Shown piece by piece: positions 53,819 to 62,480 of a stretch of DNA of 64,000 nt. Below the pieces are notes generated by a model. It did not search any database. It had not been told where the DNA came from and saw only the letters and a list, made by a program, of their open reading frames with translations. The translations under genes and the position numbers were made by a program. This stretch comes from Sulfitobacter indolifex (GTDB taxonomy: Bacteria; Pseudomonadota; Alphaproteobacteria; Rhodobacterales; Rhodobacteraceae). Position 1 is the stretch's first letter, and every line of letters starts with the position of its first letter. The stretch lies in assembly GCF_022788655.1 (NCBI RefSeq), contig NZ_CP084953.1, positions 62,001-126,000 on the forward strand, in the 5' to 3' direction.

Positions 53819-56203
53819 TCACGGCGCGTCTCCCGGCAAGAGGCGCAGCACAATTTCGGTAGCCGCGTCCACTGCCCCCCGACTATAAAGTAGGGGGTGA
53901 TAGTTGCCCCGCTGCCAGTCATCCGCGAGATCCGCAAAATGCGGATTTCCGGGCATTCCGGACTGCCCCGGCAGGTTGATAAATACCGAATTGTCCCATG
54001 CGCCCACATCCATCACAATCCGTACCGAGGGGCCGGTGATGGTGGTAAAATCGCCGATCCGGTAGTTGGCATAGGCCGGTGTCGAACCGCTGCCGCCGAT
54101 CTCGAACGGGCCGACCGACCATTCGGCCGGCGCATTCACTGCCTCAAGCGCGTGGGGAAGCGGCAGGCGGTGAATCGCACCCCAGTGCCAGCTCGCAACA
54201 TCGGCGCCAAATCGCGTTTTTGAGTCGGCCCAAGCGGCGGTCAAACTGTCGCGCAAGATCGCGTCACGGGTCTCCTCCGCATCCTTGGCAAACCAATGTT
54301 CGGGTCGCTCGACCAAATCGAGAACCGACTGGATTGAGCCGGGCCAGAGCAGCTCGATCGAGACGCCGGGCCCGATCAGTGCCGTGAAGAGCGCAGGCTT
54401 GAGATGCCTCGTTACCCAGTATTCAAAAAAAAGTGCCTGAGACGAGTCAGCCGTGACTCGTGCATCCCACACCGCCAGATGTGCCGCCGCATCTGCCGCA
54501 TCGCCGTCCATGACGAGCCCAGCCAACACCCTCTGCATCCGCACCGCCGCCGCGCTGTGCAGATCGGTCTGAAGCGCGCAAGAGTCGGCGATGTCATGCT
54601 CAGTCTGATCGTCCAAGACAGCGTGGATCCGATCGGCCCGGCTGCGGTCCACCCATTCGTAGCCCACCGCCGCTGCGGCCGCATCCCAGCCATCTGGCAA
54701 GTTCATTTCGTTGGCGGTAGCAACGAATCCGCGTGCCGGGTTCAGCACATGCGGCAGCTCGTCGAGCGACAGTTTGCCCTGCCATTCGTAGCGTCCGTCG
54801 CCCGGCACCGGTAGCAGCCCGTTCCAACCCTCGCGCCGGGGCGTGGTGCCCACGGTTTGCCATCCGATATCGCCGGTCACGTCGGCATAGACATGATTAA
54901 TCGATGGCGTGCCCCACCCTTTCAGCGCGACGCGGTAGCTGTCCCAGCTCTTCGCGCGCATCACCGACAAGCTCGCCATGTAGGGCGCGGCGCCGGGATC
55001 GCTCCAGACCGTGCGGATGGCAAACAAGCGCTCGGGCGTCTCGTGCACCACAGGGCCGTGCCGGGTAAAGCGCAGCCGCTTTGTCTGATCTGGGTAGCCG
55101 CGCACGGCGAAACGCTCGGAGACCTCCTGCACCTCTTCTTTGCCATCTCCGTAGGCATAGCGATTGGCTGCCTCTGGGTCGCGGCGATAGACCAGCATGT
55201 CCTCCTGATCGGCGCCAAAAATGGTTAAAGAGAACGCGCTGTGCCCGTTATGACCCAGCGAGATACCCGGCACGGAGGGCTCGCCGGCACCGATCACATC
55301 AAGCCCCGGCGCACTGAGATGCACGATATATCGCAATGAAGGCAGCGCGTGGGTCCGATGCGGGTCGGTACCCATCACCGGACGTCCGGTGGCGGTGCGT
55401 GCACCGGAGACCGCCCAGTTGTTCGAGCCCTGGCTTTCGGCCTCGGCCACGACCTCGCCCAGTGTGTTCAGCGTGCGCCAGCGCGGTGCCTCGTCCAGCG
55501 TTGCATTCAGCCGGTCATGGCTGAAAGTGACGGACGCAGTAGCCAACTTGAAATCTTCAATTGTCTCTAGCGGGATCGCTTCGGGCGGCACTTCAGGGTC
55601 GAACACCGCTTCGACCGGCGGCACAAGCTCAGCGCGCATTCGGTCGGCCTCGGGGCCAGCCTCCGCCAATGTGCGGGCGCGCAACACCTCGTTCAATGCG
55701 TTGCGGGTCAGGCAATGACTACGGATGCGCACCACGTCCTCGGGACTCCAGGGCATTGGCTGCGTGCCCATCAGCGCGAATTCCGGCGGCATCGGCATCC
55801 GCCCGGCTTGAGCCGCGACAATATAGGCATTCACGCCGGTGGCGAATGCTGTGCAAATGGCCTCAGCATCCGGCGCGTAGGCGGCCCATTCTGGCGCCAT
55901 ATCTCCGCGATAGAGAAACAGCCGCGCGGCGCGGTCCTGCTCAAGGTAGCCCGGTCCGAAATCGGCCGCCAACAGGCCCAGCCCGCGCTTGCGCCAAAGG
56001 TCGATCTGCCAGAGGCGATCTCGGGCCGCGTTAAAGCCTTGGACAAAAAATAGATCCGGCTCGGATTCGGCCCGGATATGCGGCACGCCCCATCGATCCA
56101 CCGCGATGCTGGCCTCGGCGGTAAGTCCCGGCACGTGTAGAATCGACGGTTCGGGGGCGGCAGATCGATTTTGCATCGCATTCTCCACTGACTGGACCTT
56201 CAC
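53819..56203 (-). CDS. penicillin-acylase-family Ntn-hydrolase, no signal peptide
   Basis: This 794-residue protein is an N-terminal-nucleophile amidase precursor. The alpha chain has VDRWGVPHIRAESEPDLFFVQG and ARDRLWQIDLWRKRGLG, typical of the family. The autoprocessing site and nucleophile are in QGSNNWAVSG (Ser260, preceded by Gly259). The beta chain has LGHNGHSAFSLT, the Asn region ANEMNLP and SWHWGAIHRLPLPH. The precursor starts MKVQSVENAMQNRS without any hydrophobic export signal, so the enzyme appears cytoplasmic, unlike most penicillin and AHL acylases. Its promoter region shares the 25-bp box with the transport operon, so it likely deacylates an imported amide. Confidence 0.88.
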   Translation of the reverse strand: MKVQSVENAMQNRSAAPEPSILHVPGLTAEASIAVDRWGVPHIRAESEPDLFFVQGFNAARDRLWQIDLWRKRGLGLLAADFGPGYLEQDRAARLFLYRGDMAPEWAAYAPDAEAICTAFATGVNAYIVAAQAGRMPMPPEFALMGTQPMPWSPEDVVRIRSHCLTRNALNEVLRARTLAEAGPEADRMRAELVPPVEAVFDPEVPPEAIPLETIEDFKLATASVTFSHDRLNATLDEAPRWRTLNTLGEVVAEAESQGSNNWAVSGARTATGRPVMGTDPHRTHALPSLRYIVHLSAPGLDVIGAGEPSVPGISLGHNGHSAFSLTIFGADQEDMLVYRRDPEAANRYAYGDGKEEVQEVSERFAVRGYPDQTKRLRFTRHGPVVHETPERLFAIRTVWSDPGAAPYMASLSVMRAKSWDSYRVALKGWGTPSINHVYADVTGDIGWQTVGTTPRREGWNGLLPVPGDGRYEWQGKLSLDELPHVLNPARGFVATANEMNLPDGWDAAAAAVGYEWVDRSRADRIHAVLDDQTEHDIADSCALQTDLHSAAAVRMQRVLAGLVMDGDAADAAAHLAVWDARVTADSSQALFFEYWVTRHLKPALFTALIGPGVSIELLWPGSIQSVLDLVERPEHWFAKDAEETRDAILRDSLTAAWADSKTRFGADVASWHWGAIHRLPLPHALEAVNAPAEWSVGPFEIGGSGSTPAYANYRIGDFTTITGPSVRIVMDVGAWDNSVFINLPGQSGMPGNPHFADLADDWQRGNYHPLLYSRGAVDAATEIVLRLLPGDAP

Positions 56204-56239
56204 GCTGCAAAGAAATTAATAGAATTTCAACCCAGAAAA

Positions 56240-56264
56240 ATTGCTCAGCGATACGGTCGTGGTG
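56240..56264. promoter_or_regulatory. second copy of the putative IclR box
   Basis: ATTGC...GCGATACGGTCGTGGTG matches the 52948-52972 box at 20 of 25 positions and lies 37-61 bp upstream of the acylase start. The palindromic left arm is not conserved here, so this may be a half-site. Joint control with the transport operon is inferred. Confidence 0.55.
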
Positions 56265-56313
56265 TTAAATTTTATCTGACTAAAGGGGAGCCCGTAACGG
56301 AGCGGGGTCATTG

Positions 56314-57153
56314 ATGCTTGCCCAAGCGCGCCCGCGCATAGCGCCGGCCACAAAGCTGTGGCAGGTTGCGCAGATGGAAGAACTTCACCGCACAATCCGG
56401 CTGCTCTATACCGGGCAAAGCCAGCGCGCCCGACGGTTTCGCTATGGGCTGATCATTTTTGATGCGCTGACCATCCTTTATTTCATTGCGACAGCCGCCC
56501 TACCCGCAACGCCGACGATGACCGCCGTGAACACAGCGCTCGGCCTGCTCATTGCGTTGGACCTTGCGGCCCGGCTCTGGATTTCGAACAACCTGCGCCG
56601 GGAACTAACACGCATCTATACGCTTGCGGATTTGGTCGTGACGCTGTCTTTGCTGCTCGCCCCCTTTATTCCTGGGAACTTTGCCTTCCTCCGCGTCTTG
56701 AGGGGGCTGCGGCTGATCCACGCTTATCATCTGCTCCGCGATTTGCGGCGCGACAGTCTGTTCTTTCGGCGCCATGAGGATGCCATCCTCGCAGCCGTCA
56801 ATTTGTTCGTCTTCATCTTCGTGACCACGTCATTGGTCTTTGTGCTGGCCTTTGAGGGAGAGACAGGTGTCGCGGGATATGTGGACGCGCTCTATTTTAC
56901 GGTGGCGACGCTGACGACGACTGGCTTTGGTGACATCACCATGACAACGACCAGCGGCAAGCTCTTATCGGTATTTATCATGGTCGTGGGGGTCGCGCTT
57001 TTTGTGCAATTGGCGCGCGCCATCTTCCAGCCTTCCAAGATCAAATACAAATGTCCTGAATGTGGCCTGAACCGGCATGAGACAGACGCAATTCACTGCA
57101 AACATTGCGGCGAACCCTTGAAGATCGAGACTGAGGGAGAGACCGCAACATGA
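56314..57153 (+). CDS. voltage-gated-type potassium channel with C-terminal zinc ribbon
   Basis: This 279-residue membrane protein has spans at about 43-62, 68-90 and 103-120, an S4-like helix with spaced Arg (FLRVLRGLRLIHAYHLLRDL, 125-144), spans around 157-180 and 216-240, and the K+ selectivity filter TTTGFGD (201-207). After the last span comes CPEC...CKHC (247-265), a four-Cys zinc ribbon that may sense metal or redox state. The filter has Phe in place of Tyr of GYG, as in some K+ channels. ATG 56314 is chosen; a TTG precedes it. It stands alone. Confidence 0.85.
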   Translation: MLAQARPRIAPATKLWQVAQMEELHRTIRLLYTGQSQRARRFRYGLIIFDALTILYFIATAALPATPTMTAVNTALGLLIALDLAARLWISNNLRRELTRIYTLADLVVTLSLLLAPFIPGNFAFLRVLRGLRLIHAYHLLRDLRRDSLFFRRHEDAILAAVNLFVFIFVTTSLVFVLAFEGETGVAGYVDALYFTVATLTTTGFGDITMTTTSGKLLSVFIMVVGVALFVQLARAIFQPSKIKYKCPECGLNRHETDAIHCKHCGEPLKIETEGETAT

Positions 57154-57270
57154 CCGCGCCCGCACGGCTCTACAGATTGGGATCTTGGCACATATCTTCG
57201 CTACGGGTGGTCCGTCCACGCTGTTGAGCTGGTCGCTTAAACCATCGGGCCGTCAAAAAGAGCGTAAAAC

Positions 57271-57345
57271 AAAAACAGGGAATGGATCTCCCATTCCCTG
57301 TTCTGATGGCCCTTGGGTGGCACGAGGTAAAATCCCACCCAAGGG
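57271..57345 (-). terminator. two terminator hairpins after the DUF481 gene
   Basis: Read leftward, CCCTTGGGTGG/CCACCCAAGGG (57310-57345) is the first hairpin. A 10-bp stem CAGGGAATGG/CCATTCCCTG (57276-57300), followed by TTTTTGTTTT, is the second and is a classical intrinsic terminator. They end the DUF481 transcript. On the opposite strand they may also limit the channel-gene transcript. Confidence 0.8.
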
Positions 57346-57357
57346 GTCCGTTCGTCC

Positions 57358-58212
57358 TTAAAACCCCATCACAAGCGAAACGCCAATGGTGTTGTCGGTC
57401 GATTTCAAACCGGCTGTGGGATCTGTGTTATAGTCTGTGCGGTAGCTTAGACGGGTCGACAGGTTGTTGGACACCTTGAAATTGACGCCCGCGTCGTTCG
57501 ACACAATCGTATTGGTGTCGGACCCAAGAACATCAGTGTCGTTGGTGAAAGAGACCGTATCGGTGAGCGCATAGAAGTAACGCGAAGATACGATGAAGCC
57601 GACTTCGGTGTCAGATACGCCAGCCGCATCTTTGTAGTAACGCGCGCCGGGGCCTGCCTGGACACGCCATGTGTGGTTCGGCTCGCTCAGGACACGGTAG
57701 CCTGGACCGAAGCCCAAGAACGCATCGGTTTCCGAGCCGGGCAAGATCGCACCGGAATTATCTGTCAGCAGGCCGTCATATTGGAAGCGACCAATGCCGA
57801 ACATGTAGAACTCTGGCGTGAAGTAGCGGCTGGCCTCATAGGTACCAAAGAACTTCTCTTCGTTCTTCGTGCCGTTTGCTTCGCCGTATTCGACTGCGAA
57901 GCCAATAAGGTGGTTCCAGTCGCCAATCCCGTAGGTCAGGCGGCCTGCACCAGCCAGCTCACCATTGTCGGTGTTGCCAGAAGTGCCAGAGGCCGTCAGG
58001 GCAAAAGAGCCGCGCCAGCCTTGTGCCACACCATTCGAGCCAAAGCGGTCTGCGTCTTCACCACGACGTTGGTCGCGCTCTACCTCTGTGGTGATGTCGT
58101 CGATTTGATCATTGAGTTCGGTTACCCCTGTTAGGGTGCTTTGGGCTGAAGCCGGGGCAGCGACGATCAGCGCCAGTGTCGAAACGGTGGCAAATTTGGC
58201 GAACATGTTCAT
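57358..58212 (-). CDS. DUF481-type outer-membrane protein
   Basis: This 284-residue protein has a signal peptide (cleavage near SAQST, residue 24), a short acidic coiled region and about 16 amphipathic strands rich in Tyr, Gly and Asn. It ends IGVSLVMGF with the C-terminal Phe typical of barrel proteins. DUF481 proteins resemble the salt-stress-induced YdiY; the function is unclear. Two strong hairpins follow the gene. No operon partner is visible. Confidence 0.8.
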   Translation of the reverse strand: MNMFAKFATVSTLALIVAAPASAQSTLTGVTELNDQIDDITTEVERDQRRGEDADRFGSNGVAQGWRGSFALTASGTSGNTDNGELAGAGRLTYGIGDWNHLIGFAVEYGEANGTKNEEKFFGTYEASRYFTPEFYMFGIGRFQYDGLLTDNSGAILPGSETDAFLGFGPGYRVLSEPNHTWRVQAGPGARYYKDAAGVSDTEVGFIVSSRYFYALTDTVSFTNDTDVLGSDTNTIVSNDAGVNFKVSNNLSTRLSYRTDYNTDPTAGLKSTDNTIGVSLVMGF

Positions 58213-58337
58213 GGGTCAATCCTTCCCCAAAAGAAGTGATCCGAACCGTGGCTGGTCCGAAAGCATCTCTGCTGGATAAGATTTAATGCTTCGTAGATCG
58301 CGAGGATAATTCGAATGAATTATAGATAAAGCGACTA

Positions 58338-59266
58338 TTACTCATCTTTGGCTTCGCCCTCCGAGGCCGCCTCGTAGTCCGCCATGACCCCCAAATCGCC
58401 CACGAGAGTTTCTTGAGATTTTTCAGCCTTCTGTACAACGGTCTTTAACGTCTTGTGCGCCAGCACGGCCAGGTCCTCATCCAAATCTTCACGCCAGACC
58501 ACCCAAGACGGGTAAGCGAACCGTGGCGCATCTGCCACAATATAGAGTTTTCCATCGTCCAGATGCCGCCTTACCGACCGGGCGGGCAGGAATGCAACTG
58601 ACCGCCGGTTGACCACATATTCCATCGTGAGGGCCCCCAAGGCCATGGAGCGGCCTGAATCCGTCAAATGCGGGAGTGCGAGTGCAAGCGCGTGGGTGAA
58701 TTCAGGCCCCCAGTTCACGGAGACATACCCCGACAGCTTTTCCAAGCTTGCGTCCGGATAGGAGGCCACAAGGATCAGTTCATCGTCTAAGGCGGGCTCT
58801 ACGATCAACCCCGGTCGCAGTTGCGGTGTGTAAAGCAATGCGGCCTGCACGACGCCCTCGACTAGAAACCGCGTTATGCGGTCCGGCATGCCCATTTCCG
58901 CATGTACGCTTAATTGCGGCATCTCGACCTGTAGGGCATCGAGCCAGCGAAACCCCAAACCCGGCCAGAGCGAATATTGTGCGCCGATGCTAAGCGCACG
59001 CTCATAGCCATGAGGAACTGAATTTTTTGCCGGGCTTCTTCCCAGACCTTCAAAAGGCTGAGGGCGTAGGGCTCAAACTGCTGGCCTTCGGCGGTGAGCA
59101 CAGCTCCGGCCTTCGAGCGGGTGAAGAGTTGATGCCCCAGGCTGCCTTCTAGGCGCTGAATGCGCAGGCTGATCGCGGATTGCGTGACAAAAAGCCTGTC
59201 GCGCGCAGCGACAAACGATCCGGTATTCGCAACTTCGATAAACGTTTTAATCAGGGTGATGTCCAT
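58338..59266 (-). pseudogene. LysR-family regulator broken by a one-base frameshift in an A run
   Basis: The N-terminal part is a normal LysR helix-turn-helix (DITLIKTFIEVANTGSFVAA, LFVTQSAISLRIQRLEG). At T59023-59028 (A6 on the coding strand) the frame shifts. The other frame then continues VPHGYERALSIGAQYSLWPG, LGFRWLDALQVEMPQ and the whole effector domain to 58338. One additional A in the run would restore a full-length LysR protein of about 309 residues. It is next to the TMADH-like gene in the same direction and probably its regulator. It may be a real mutation, a sequencing error, or a phase-variable run. Confidence 0.75.
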
Positions 59267-59367
59267 CGTTCAACCACCTCCATTGGGCACCTTCATTCTC
59301 CTTCTTATGTACTATTGAAAGACCTCGGAAGCGTTACCGAATTAGGCCTTTAAGGGCTGATGGTCTT

Positions 59368-61431
59368 TTACACGTGTCCAAAATCTTCCCGTAGGGGCTC
59401 TGGTTCTTCCTCAAGCCCGGCATGCCGAGCATAGGTATGACCCGACTGAACTGCCCCTGCGATGAGGCTTGGAGCGTAACAGTCACCAATTCGCCTTACC
59501 GAGCGAATACCAGCGTCGTCCCATTGCTCTTTGGCTGCAAGAAGGTCTTCCCAGAGAGCATCGTTGGGGCGCCGGGTTGTGACAGTGACCACTGTGCTGC
59601 AGGCAATCTCTTGAGTGTCTCCCGTGTAAACACAACTGAGTGTCAGCGTCTCCGGGGACATGTCGGCAAGGCTGTGCAGGGGGATGATGCGCACTTGCTT
59701 TTCGATCAGGCGACGCTGGATGCGGTCCTGCTCCAAAGTGGTTTCCGACCAGGGCGATACGACGGGCGCCGGTGTGACGAACACAACATCGCGCCCTGCG
59801 GTCGCCAAGAGTTCAGCTAGAACGCTTGCCATGTAAAAACGGTCATCATCAAAGACGACAACGGGACCCTTATCTGTGACGGCCGATGCGCCTTTGGCCA
59901 TGATGTCATCTGGCGTCAACACGCGGTCCGGATCCAGAAACCCAAGTGGGCGACGATGCACGCGACCCACCCCATCTGCCCGCCATGTTGACCCTGTGGC
60001 AAGGGCGACATGAGGCATGCCGAACTCAAGAATATCAGATGCTTGAAGCGGGCTGTTAAGGTACATTTCGACATTCGGCGCTTGGTTTAGCTGCCAGAGC
60101 CGCCAATCTCGAACACGAGCCCATGTTGCAAGACCAGGCAAGGCACTTTCTAAAGTGACACGCCCTCCCCACGCGGTCCCTGCCTCGGACAGAGTGACCT
60201 CTGCGCCCCGTTGAACCAAGGCGCGCGCCGCCTCCAGCCCGGCGGGACCCCCGCCGACGATTAGGTAGGGGTCAGGGTGCGAAAGAGACGGGATAAATTC
60301 GGGATGCCAGCCGCGCCGCCATTCCTCACCGAGGGTTGGGTTTTGGGTGCACCGCATCGGCACGCTGGTGTTGTCGCCCATCACGCAAATGTTGCACCCA
60401 ATGCACTCCCGGATTGCCTCGATCTCCCCAGCCTCGATCTTGCTCGGCAGGAATGGATCAGCAATGGAAGGGCGCGCGGCGCCAATCAGGTCCAGATGAC
60501 CGCTTTTGATCACCCGCGCCATGGTGTCGGGCGATGTATAGCGACCCACGCCCACGACAGGCTTTGTGGTGACCGATTTCACAAAGCCTGTGTAATGCTC
60601 CTGAAACCCTTCGTCGGAGAACCGTGCGGTCTGGCTGTCGTTTGACCACCCAGACAGGTTCACATCCCAAATATCAGGCTCTTCGGCCAAAGCCTCGATA
60701 ATGTCATGCGCCTCCCCATCGTGCTGCAAGCCGTCGCGGCCCATCAGTTCATCAACCGCCAAGCGCACGGCGACGGCGCAAGTCTGACCCACAGCTTCTT
60801 TCGTGTCCTCAATCACTTCTCGGAACAACCGCAGACGGTTTGCAAATGAGCCGCCATATTCATCTGTACGGTGGTTGTGGCGCGCCAGCAGAAAATGTTG
60901 CAGCAAGGTCATATCGTGGCCCGCATAGGCGTAGATGATATCAAACCCCGCCTCTTTTGCCCGCAGCGCGGCGTCCACATGCCATTTGCGAAAGGCTGCG
61001 ATGTCGGTCTTGTCCATGGCCCGGGCCTGGACCGGGTCATCACTTGCGACGGCGGCTGCAGATGGCGCAAGGGGGGCAATTCGGCTGTAGCGGTTTGCTG
61101 TGTGAAGTCCATTATGAACCAGCTGGATCGCTGCCAGGCTGCCATGTGCGTGAACTGCATCTGTCACGAGGCGCAGGGCTGGAATGTCCTGCGCCCCCCA
61201 AATCCGCGCTTCATTTGCAGGGGTTAGGTCTGAGCTTGCATGTATTTCAGCCTCTTGCGTGGACACCACACCCCATCCGCCTTCCGCTTTCACCCCGCGC
61301 AGACGCGCCTCTGCTTTTGGGTATCGATGCCCCATACCCGTGCAATGGGGCACTTGGTAAAACCGGTTGCGGGTAGTGACAGGACCAATCTTGAGAGGCT
61401 TAAAAAGAATATCGTAACGCGGATCACGCAT
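59368..61431 (-). CDS. trimethylamine dehydrogenase/DgcA/histamine dehydrogenase-like iron-sulfur flavoprotein
   Basis: This 687-residue enzyme has an OYE barrel that ends near residue 340, a 4Fe-4S site (Cys343, 346, 349, 361) and a C-terminal NAD/ADP-type flavin domain (LIVGGGPAGLEAARAL). VPHC at residues 27-30 keeps the Cys that carries 6-S-cysteinyl-FMN in TMADH. Tyr169 and His172 of the catalytic set are present. The TMADH substrate Tyr60 is Glu here and Trp355 is replaced by Asp353, while Trp262 is kept, a pattern closer to histamine dehydrogenase (residues recalled from memory). It probably oxidises a C-N bond of an amine or betaine-type compound. The frameshifted LysR gene follows it in the same direction. 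Confidence 0.85.
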   Translation of the reverse strand: MRDPRYDILFKPLKIGPVTTRNRFYQVPHCTGMGHRYPKAEARLRGVKAEGGWGVVSTQEAEIHASSDLTPANEARIWGAQDIPALRLVTDAVHAHGSLAAIQLVHNGLHTANRYSRIAPLAPSAAAVASDDPVQARAMDKTDIAAFRKWHVDAALRAKEAGFDIIYAYAGHDMTLLQHFLLARHNHRTDEYGGSFANRLRLFREVIEDTKEAVGQTCAVAVRLAVDELMGRDGLQHDGEAHDIIEALAEEPDIWDVNLSGWSNDSQTARFSDEGFQEHYTGFVKSVTTKPVVGVGRYTSPDTMARVIKSGHLDLIGAARPSIADPFLPSKIEAGEIEAIRECIGCNICVMGDNTSVPMRCTQNPTLGEEWRRGWHPEFIPSLSHPDPYLIVGGGPAGLEAARALVQRGAEVTLSEAGTAWGGRVTLESALPGLATWARVRDWRLWQLNQAPNVEMYLNSPLQASDILEFGMPHVALATGSTWRADGVGRVHRRPLGFLDPDRVLTPDDIMAKGASAVTDKGPVVVFDDDRFYMASVLAELLATAGRDVVFVTPAPVVSPWSETTLEQDRIQRRLIEKQVRIIPLHSLADMSPETLTLSCVYTGDTQEIACSTVVTVTTRRPNDALWEDLLAAKEQWDDAGIRSVRRIGDCYAPSLIAGAVQSGHTYARHAGLEEEPEPLREDFGHV

Positions 61432-61626
61432 AGTGGGTCCTTGAATTGGGCCAGGTGAAGTGGATTCAGCTTGAGCCTATTGGAACAGGTGGAAAGCCGA
61501 AAGCGGACAAAAACGATGATCGTGGCCTCGGAGAGAACCATGACCCCGGACGGATATATCGCAATCCCGCTCAACAGAGCCGCAAACAGAGAACCGTTTT
61601 TGAACGACTATCACTGGTCTCGTAAT

Positions 61627-61920
61627 CTAAAGCTCAAACAAACGCGGCAGATCTCGCGACCCTTCTATCACCCGCACGATCTGCACTTCCTCATCTACCT
61701 TGATGAAGAATATCAGGTAACGCCCATGCCGCGCGTGACGCAGCCCTTTGTGCAGATCGTCGCGCTTCTGGAAGCTGCCGGGGCGCTCGCCTACCTCAAC
61801 AATCTTCGCCTCGATCTCGGCCACGAAAGATGCGGCGCGAGGGCGATTGTCGAGCGCGATGAAGTCGCCAATGTCCATGAGGTCTGCCCGTGCAGCGGGC
61901 AGGATAACGACGTTTGCCAC
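61627..61920 (-). CDS. parE: ParE/RelE-superfamily toxin
   Basis: This 97-residue protein has the ParE layout: an N-terminal strand, two helices (ARADLMDIGDFIALDNRPRA and AASFVAEIEAKIVEVGE), then a strand block GLRHARHGRYLIFFIKVDE and the closing RVIEGSRDLPRLF. It is the toxin partner of the preceding ParD gene, 2 bp downstream of its stop. ParE-type toxins target gyrase; RelE relatives cut mRNA, which cannot be decided here. Confidence 0.88.
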   Translation of the reverse strand: MANVVILPAARADLMDIGDFIALDNRPRAASFVAEIEAKIVEVGERPGSFQKRDDLHKGLRHARHGRYLIFFIKVDEEVQIVRVIEGSRDLPRLFEL

Positions 61921-61922
61921 GA

Positions 61923-62186
61923 TCAGGACTTGTCGGCGTAACGCGCACGCAGCTCAGCAAACACCTGGTCGGCCGGAATACCCGGTCCGCTGTCCAGCCC
62001 AGCTTTGATCGCGTTCCGTAAGACCTCAAGATCGCGCAGCTCGGCATTGCGGCTGCGTGTCCAATCGCGCAACGCCTCGCGTACAACTTCACTGGTTGAG
62101 GCATACTCGCCACTAGCTACGGTCTGGCGCAGTGCCTCTGCCATATCTGTTGGCATTGTAATTGTCATTCGTTCAGCTGAAGGCAC
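61923..62186 (-). CDS. parD: ParD-type antitoxin (ribbon-helix-helix)
   Basis: This 87-residue protein has a ribbon-helix-helix N-terminus (MTITMPTDMAEALRQTVASG, EYASTSEVVREALRDW) and a C-terminal toxin-binding helix (LDSGPGIPADQVFAELRARY). I prefer the GTG start at 62186, since AAAGGA precedes it at good spacing, while the ATG at 62168 has only a weak site. It lies 2 bp upstream of the toxin gene in the same direction. Confidence 0.88.
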   Translation of the reverse strand: MPSAERMTITMPTDMAEALRQTVASGEYASTSEVVREALRDWTRSRNAELRDLEVLRNAIKAGLDSGPGIPADQVFAELRARYADKS

Positions 62187-62385
62187 GGCATGTCCTTTCG
62201 AGATACGTCATACATAAGCATACTTTTGATGCGCGCAATGTCGAGTCCGATCATGATCACTTGGTTCGTCACGGATTCTATTTTGGTCGCGAGGCCATCT
62301 GCGCGCATGTTCCAAAAAGGAGCGGTTGCCATGGAATTCGTAAACGACATTGTAGACGATCTGCCACCGAAACATTGAAGCCTTT

Positions 62386-62413
62386 CCTAGTAACTGGGCC
62401 TGCGTATACTAGG
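62386..62413. promoter_or_regulatory. inverted repeat upstream of the second secretion ATPase
   Basis: CCTAGTA and TACTAGG, 14 bp apart, lie 68-95 bp upstream of the ABC gene. It may be an operator or terminator. No T-tract; assignment is only positional. Confidence 0.3.
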
Positions 62414-62480
62414 CGTGACCTTCAGTAAAAAAGCGTTTATAGCAAAACGACCATATTTGGCTGTGAAAGATATTTACCCA

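Noticed and set aside
52933-54009. Leftward 358-codon frame over the IclR gene
   Set aside because: Antisense of a clear IclR protein, with Gln/Arg/His-rich unlikely composition and no ribosome-binding site.
62190-62378. Overlapping short frames on both strands between parDE and the second exporter
   Set aside because: Neither has a good ribosome-binding site or recognisable sequence. The stretch more likely holds promoters.
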